NCBI GenBank assembly: GCA_003220495.1
Contig: QHSP01000056.1
Span: 1 to 48,867 of the forward strand
Direction of reading: 5' to 3'
Source of the DNA: Candidatus Rokuibacteriota bacterium
Lineage (GTDB): Bacteria; Methylomirabilota; Methylomirabilia; Rokubacteriales; CSP1-6
DNA: 48,867 nt
This document shows positions 47,167-48,867 of the stretch, piece after piece. The position numbers and the translations under genes were made by a program. Each line of letters begins with the position of its first letter. The first letter of the stretch is position 1. The notes under the pieces were generated by a model, which worked only from the letters and a program-made list of their open reading frames with translations, ran no database searches and was not told the origin of the DNA.

Positions 47167-48309
47167 TCAGCGCCGCGTCAGCCGCTGGCCCCGCATGGGC
47201 GTGGCCCCCGGCTGCGCCGTGAGTGCCGCGTCCTGGCGCGCCGGCACGGCGGGATCGCTGGCGGCCATCGCGTCGCGCTGGGCGGCAAGGTCCGGCGGGA
47301 GCTCGGCGTACACGTGGTCGAACATCGTCACGGGATCCGGAGTGGGCGTGGCCTCGAAGCGACGGATCGCCGCCGCGATCTCCTCGTCGACCTGCTGCTC
47401 GAGGCTCTCCTCGAGGAGGTTGCGCTTTTCCAGGTAGGCCTTGAAGCGGGTCAGCGGGTCCTTCTGCTCCCACATCGCCACTTCGGCGTCGCTCCGGTAC
47501 TTGGTGGGATCGTCGGCCGTCGTGTGCACGCCGAGGCGATACGTCACGCACTCGATCAACGTCGGGCCGTCCCCGGCGCGCGCCCGGTCGACCGCCTCGC
47601 GCGCGGCGGCATAGACGGCGAGCACGTCGTTGCCGTCCACCTGGATGCCGGGCAGCCCGTACGCCAGCGCCTTCTGCGCGATCGTGCGCGAGTGCGTCTG
47701 CTTCTTGAGCGGCACCGAGATCGCCCACTGGTTGTTCTGGCACACGAAGACGACCGGGACGTGCCACACCCCGGCGAAGTTCAGCGCCTCGTGGAAATCG
47801 CCTTCGGAGGTCGCGCCGTCGCCGAAGTACGCCATGACGACCACGTCGTCGCCCCGATACTGGGCGGCGTAGGCGAGGCCGACCGCATGGGGAAGCTGGG
47901 TCGCCACCGGGATCGTGATCGGAAGATCGTGTTGATCGGGCGCCGGTTGGCCACCCTCGAGGTGGCCCGCGAAGAAGAGCAGGAGCTTTTCGATCGGCCA
48001 GCCCCGCCAGATCATCGCCGCCGTCTCGCGGAAGGACGGGACCATCCAGTCCGTCGGCCGCAGGGTGAAGATACTTCCCATCTGGGAAGCCTCCTGGCCC
48101 TTGGTCGGCGCGAAGGTCCCGATGCGTCCCTGCCGCTGCAGCCGTACCATTCGCTCGTCCAGACGGCGAGCGAGCCGCATCGAGCGATAGAGCGACCTCA
48201 GATCCTTGTCGGCGAGCTTGGGCTCGAGCGCGGCGTCGAGGTTACCGTCGCTGTCGAGGATCGACAGGTGCTCGACCTGGAAACGTGGTTCGAGGGCGAT
48301 TCTGGGCAT
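47167..48309 (-). CDS. 2-oxoacid dehydrogenase E1 component, alpha subunit
   Basis: A 380-residue E1alpha. The thiamine-diphosphate motif spans residues 163-193 (GDGATSEGDFHEA to CQNN), with TQLPHAVGLAYA before it. The phosphorylation-loop region THSRTIAQKA and YRLGVHTTADDPTKYR match the family. The C-terminal 25 residues are an Ala/Pro-rich tail. The overall pattern (PTKGQEASQMGS; VPSFRETAAM) fits the pyruvate/branched-chain oxoacid group, so pdhA or bkdA1 are both possible names. The ATG is at 48309. It is the first gene of the operon E1alpha, E1beta, E2, methyltransferase, E3, and lies 40 bases downstream of the Ku gene on the same strand. Confidence 0.92.
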   Translation of the reverse strand: MPRIALEPRFQVEHLSILDSDGNLDAALEPKLADKDLRSLYRSMRLARRLDERMVRLQRQGRIGTFAPTKGQEASQMGSIFTLRPTDWMVPSFRETAAMIWRGWPIEKLLLFFAGHLEGGQPAPDQHDLPITIPVATQLPHAVGLAYAAQYRGDDVVVMAYFGDGATSEGDFHEALNFAGVWHVPVVFVCQNNQWAISVPLKKQTHSRTIAQKALAYGLPGIQVDGNDVLAVYAAAREAVDRARAGDGPTLIECVTYRLGVHTTADDPTKYRSDAEVAMWEQKDPLTRFKAYLEKRNLLEESLEQQVDEEIAAAIRRFEATPTPDPVTMFDHVYAELPPDLAAQRDAMAASDPAVPARQDAALTAQPGATPMRGQRLTRR

Positions 48310-48349
48310 TTGGGGCCCAAACCCATTCTAACGCCCGAGCCCCGGAACG

Positions 48350-48867
48350 CTACTTCTTCGCGGCTTGAGCTCGCTTGGGGGGGGCGGGGGCCGCTTCCTC
48401 GGACCGTTTGGCCTTGGCCAGGGGCCTCTTCTCGCCCGTGGCCACCCGCTTGGCCAGGCTTTCCTTCAGCGCCTCCATCAGGTCGATCACCTGGGCGCGC
48501 GGCGCCTCGGGGGCCGCGACGGTGACCTCCTTGCCCTCCACCTTCTGGTTGACCAGATCGAGGACCCGGTGGCGATACTCGTCCTCGTACTGCTCCGGGT
48601 GGAACTCGTCGCTGGACAGGCCGTCGATGAGCTGCCCGGCCAGGTCGAGCTCGCCCGGCTTGATCTTCGCCGATTGCCCGCGGTCGATCTCGCCGAAGTC
48701 GCGCACCTCGTCGGCGAAGTACATCGTGTGGAGCATGAGGCCGCCCTGCGCCGGCCGGATGAGCACGAGGCTTTCCTTGCCGCGCATGACGAACTTCGCG
48801 AGGGCGACGCGTCCCTGCTTGTCCATCGCGTCGGCGAGGAGCCGGTACGCCTTGTCGCCGCCCTTGT
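48350..48867 (-). CDS. ku: Ku non-homologous end-joining protein, C-terminal part
   Basis: Only the last 172 or so residues are present; the gene continues past the right edge. AYRLLADAMDKQGRVALAKF, then VLIRPAQGGLMLHTMYFADE and ELDLAGQLIDGL, are the bacterial Ku core. The homodimer ring binds DNA double-strand ends and recruits ligase LigD. The C terminus (from about VATGEKRPLAKAKR) is a Lys/Ala/Pro-rich tail, common in Ku proteins that bind DNA non-specifically. LigD is not visible in the window. The following E1alpha gene is unrelated in function. Confidence 0.92.
   Translation of the reverse strand, partial: KGGDKAYRLLADAMDKQGRVALAKFVMRGKESLVLIRPAQGGLMLHTMYFADEVRDFGEIDRGQSAKIKPGELDLAGQLIDGLSSDEFHPEQYEDEYRHRVLDLVNQKVEGKEVTVAAPEAPRAQVIDLMEALKESLAKRVATGEKRPLAKAKRSEEAAPAPPKRAQAAKK

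Noticed and set aside
48375-48395. G-rich run in the Ku tail
   Set aside because: It encodes the Ala/Pro part of the Lys-rich tail, with no inverted repeat; ordinary composition.
1-48867. tRNA, rRNA, CRISPR arrays, insertion sequences, prophage or plasmid functions
   Set aside because: By eye I found no regularly spaced repeats, no transposase or integrase, no T-loop-like tRNA sequence that folds, and no rRNA stretch. A tRNAscan and a CRISPR finder would settle this.

Overview
The window is a GC-rich (roughly two-thirds G+C), densely packed bacterial chromosome segment with about 45 protein genes, short intergenic gaps, many GTG starts and repeated 4-base GTGA stop/start overlaps. I see no rRNA, tRNA, CRISPR array, transposase or phage gene. 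The mix of genes (periplasmic SBP56/methanethiol-oxidase cluster, zinc-ribbon cyclase-AAA-TPR regulator, DUF4242 protein, NHL-type lyase relic, F420/FMN-type small oxidoreductases, several CoA-metabolism genes) resembles soil or subsurface Candidatus Rokubacteria/Methylomirabilota genomes; a deltaproteobacterium-like lineage is the main alternative. This is inference from gene content, not from a marker gene.

Layout. 1-5.1 kb (minus): the start of a VIT-domain surface protein, an OmpA-like anchor, a CHASE2-AAA+ sigma54 activator and a TPR/Sel1 lipoprotein, probably a cell-envelope module. 5.2-12.4 kb: thiolase, RidA-type protein, SnoaL-like and DinB-like proteins, a TauE/SafE permease, an enoyl-CoA hydratase-like protein and a large AsmA/DUF748 envelope protein. 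12.5-15.1 kb: small lipoprotein, small membrane protein, MscL with an extra zinc ribbon, MFS exporter. 15.1-17.0 kb: propionyl-CoA synthetase. 17.1-21.5 kb (plus): a compact sulfite (or nitrite) reductase/siroheme operon, preceded by a small zinc-ribbon gene and a strong hairpin, and ending in an ATP-grasp ligase of unknown role. 21.5-26.1 kb: TAT-exported cyclase-family hydrolase, acyl-CoA ligase, luciferase-like oxidoreductase, then two gene relics. 26.1-29.6 kb: DUF4242 protein and a 1050-residue cyclase-AAA-TPR regulator.

29.6-34.3 kb (minus): MurA with Asp in place of the usual catalytic Cys, then periplasmic methanethiol oxidase (mtoX), a SCO1-like copper protein, a mercaptopyruvate-type sulfurtransferase and a PPOX-family flavoprotein. 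34.5-38.3 kb: a promoter with a tiny leader ORF coupled to a Cys-rich protein, HAD phosphatase, DUF385 protein, pyroglutamyl peptidase, MFS transporter and a membrane protein. 38.4-42.4 kb: TreY, a phosphodiesterase and a short Spy/CpxP-like protein. 42.4-48.3 kb (minus): a complete 2-oxoacid dehydrogenase operon (E1alpha, E1beta, E2, a methyltransferase, E3). The window ends inside a Ku gene.

Sulfur is a possible common thread: MtoX would release sulfide and formaldehyde from methanethiol, the sulfurtransferase handles sulfane sulfur, the siroheme enzyme has the Lys-Lys pair expected of sulfite reductases, and TauE/SafE permeases often export sulfite or organosulfonates. Two structural surprises stand out: a family of five roughly 49-base palindromic repeats in the first 23 kb, one forming the 3' end of cobA, and a 97-base element with a perfect 33-bp inverted repeat lying in frame in the E2 linker.
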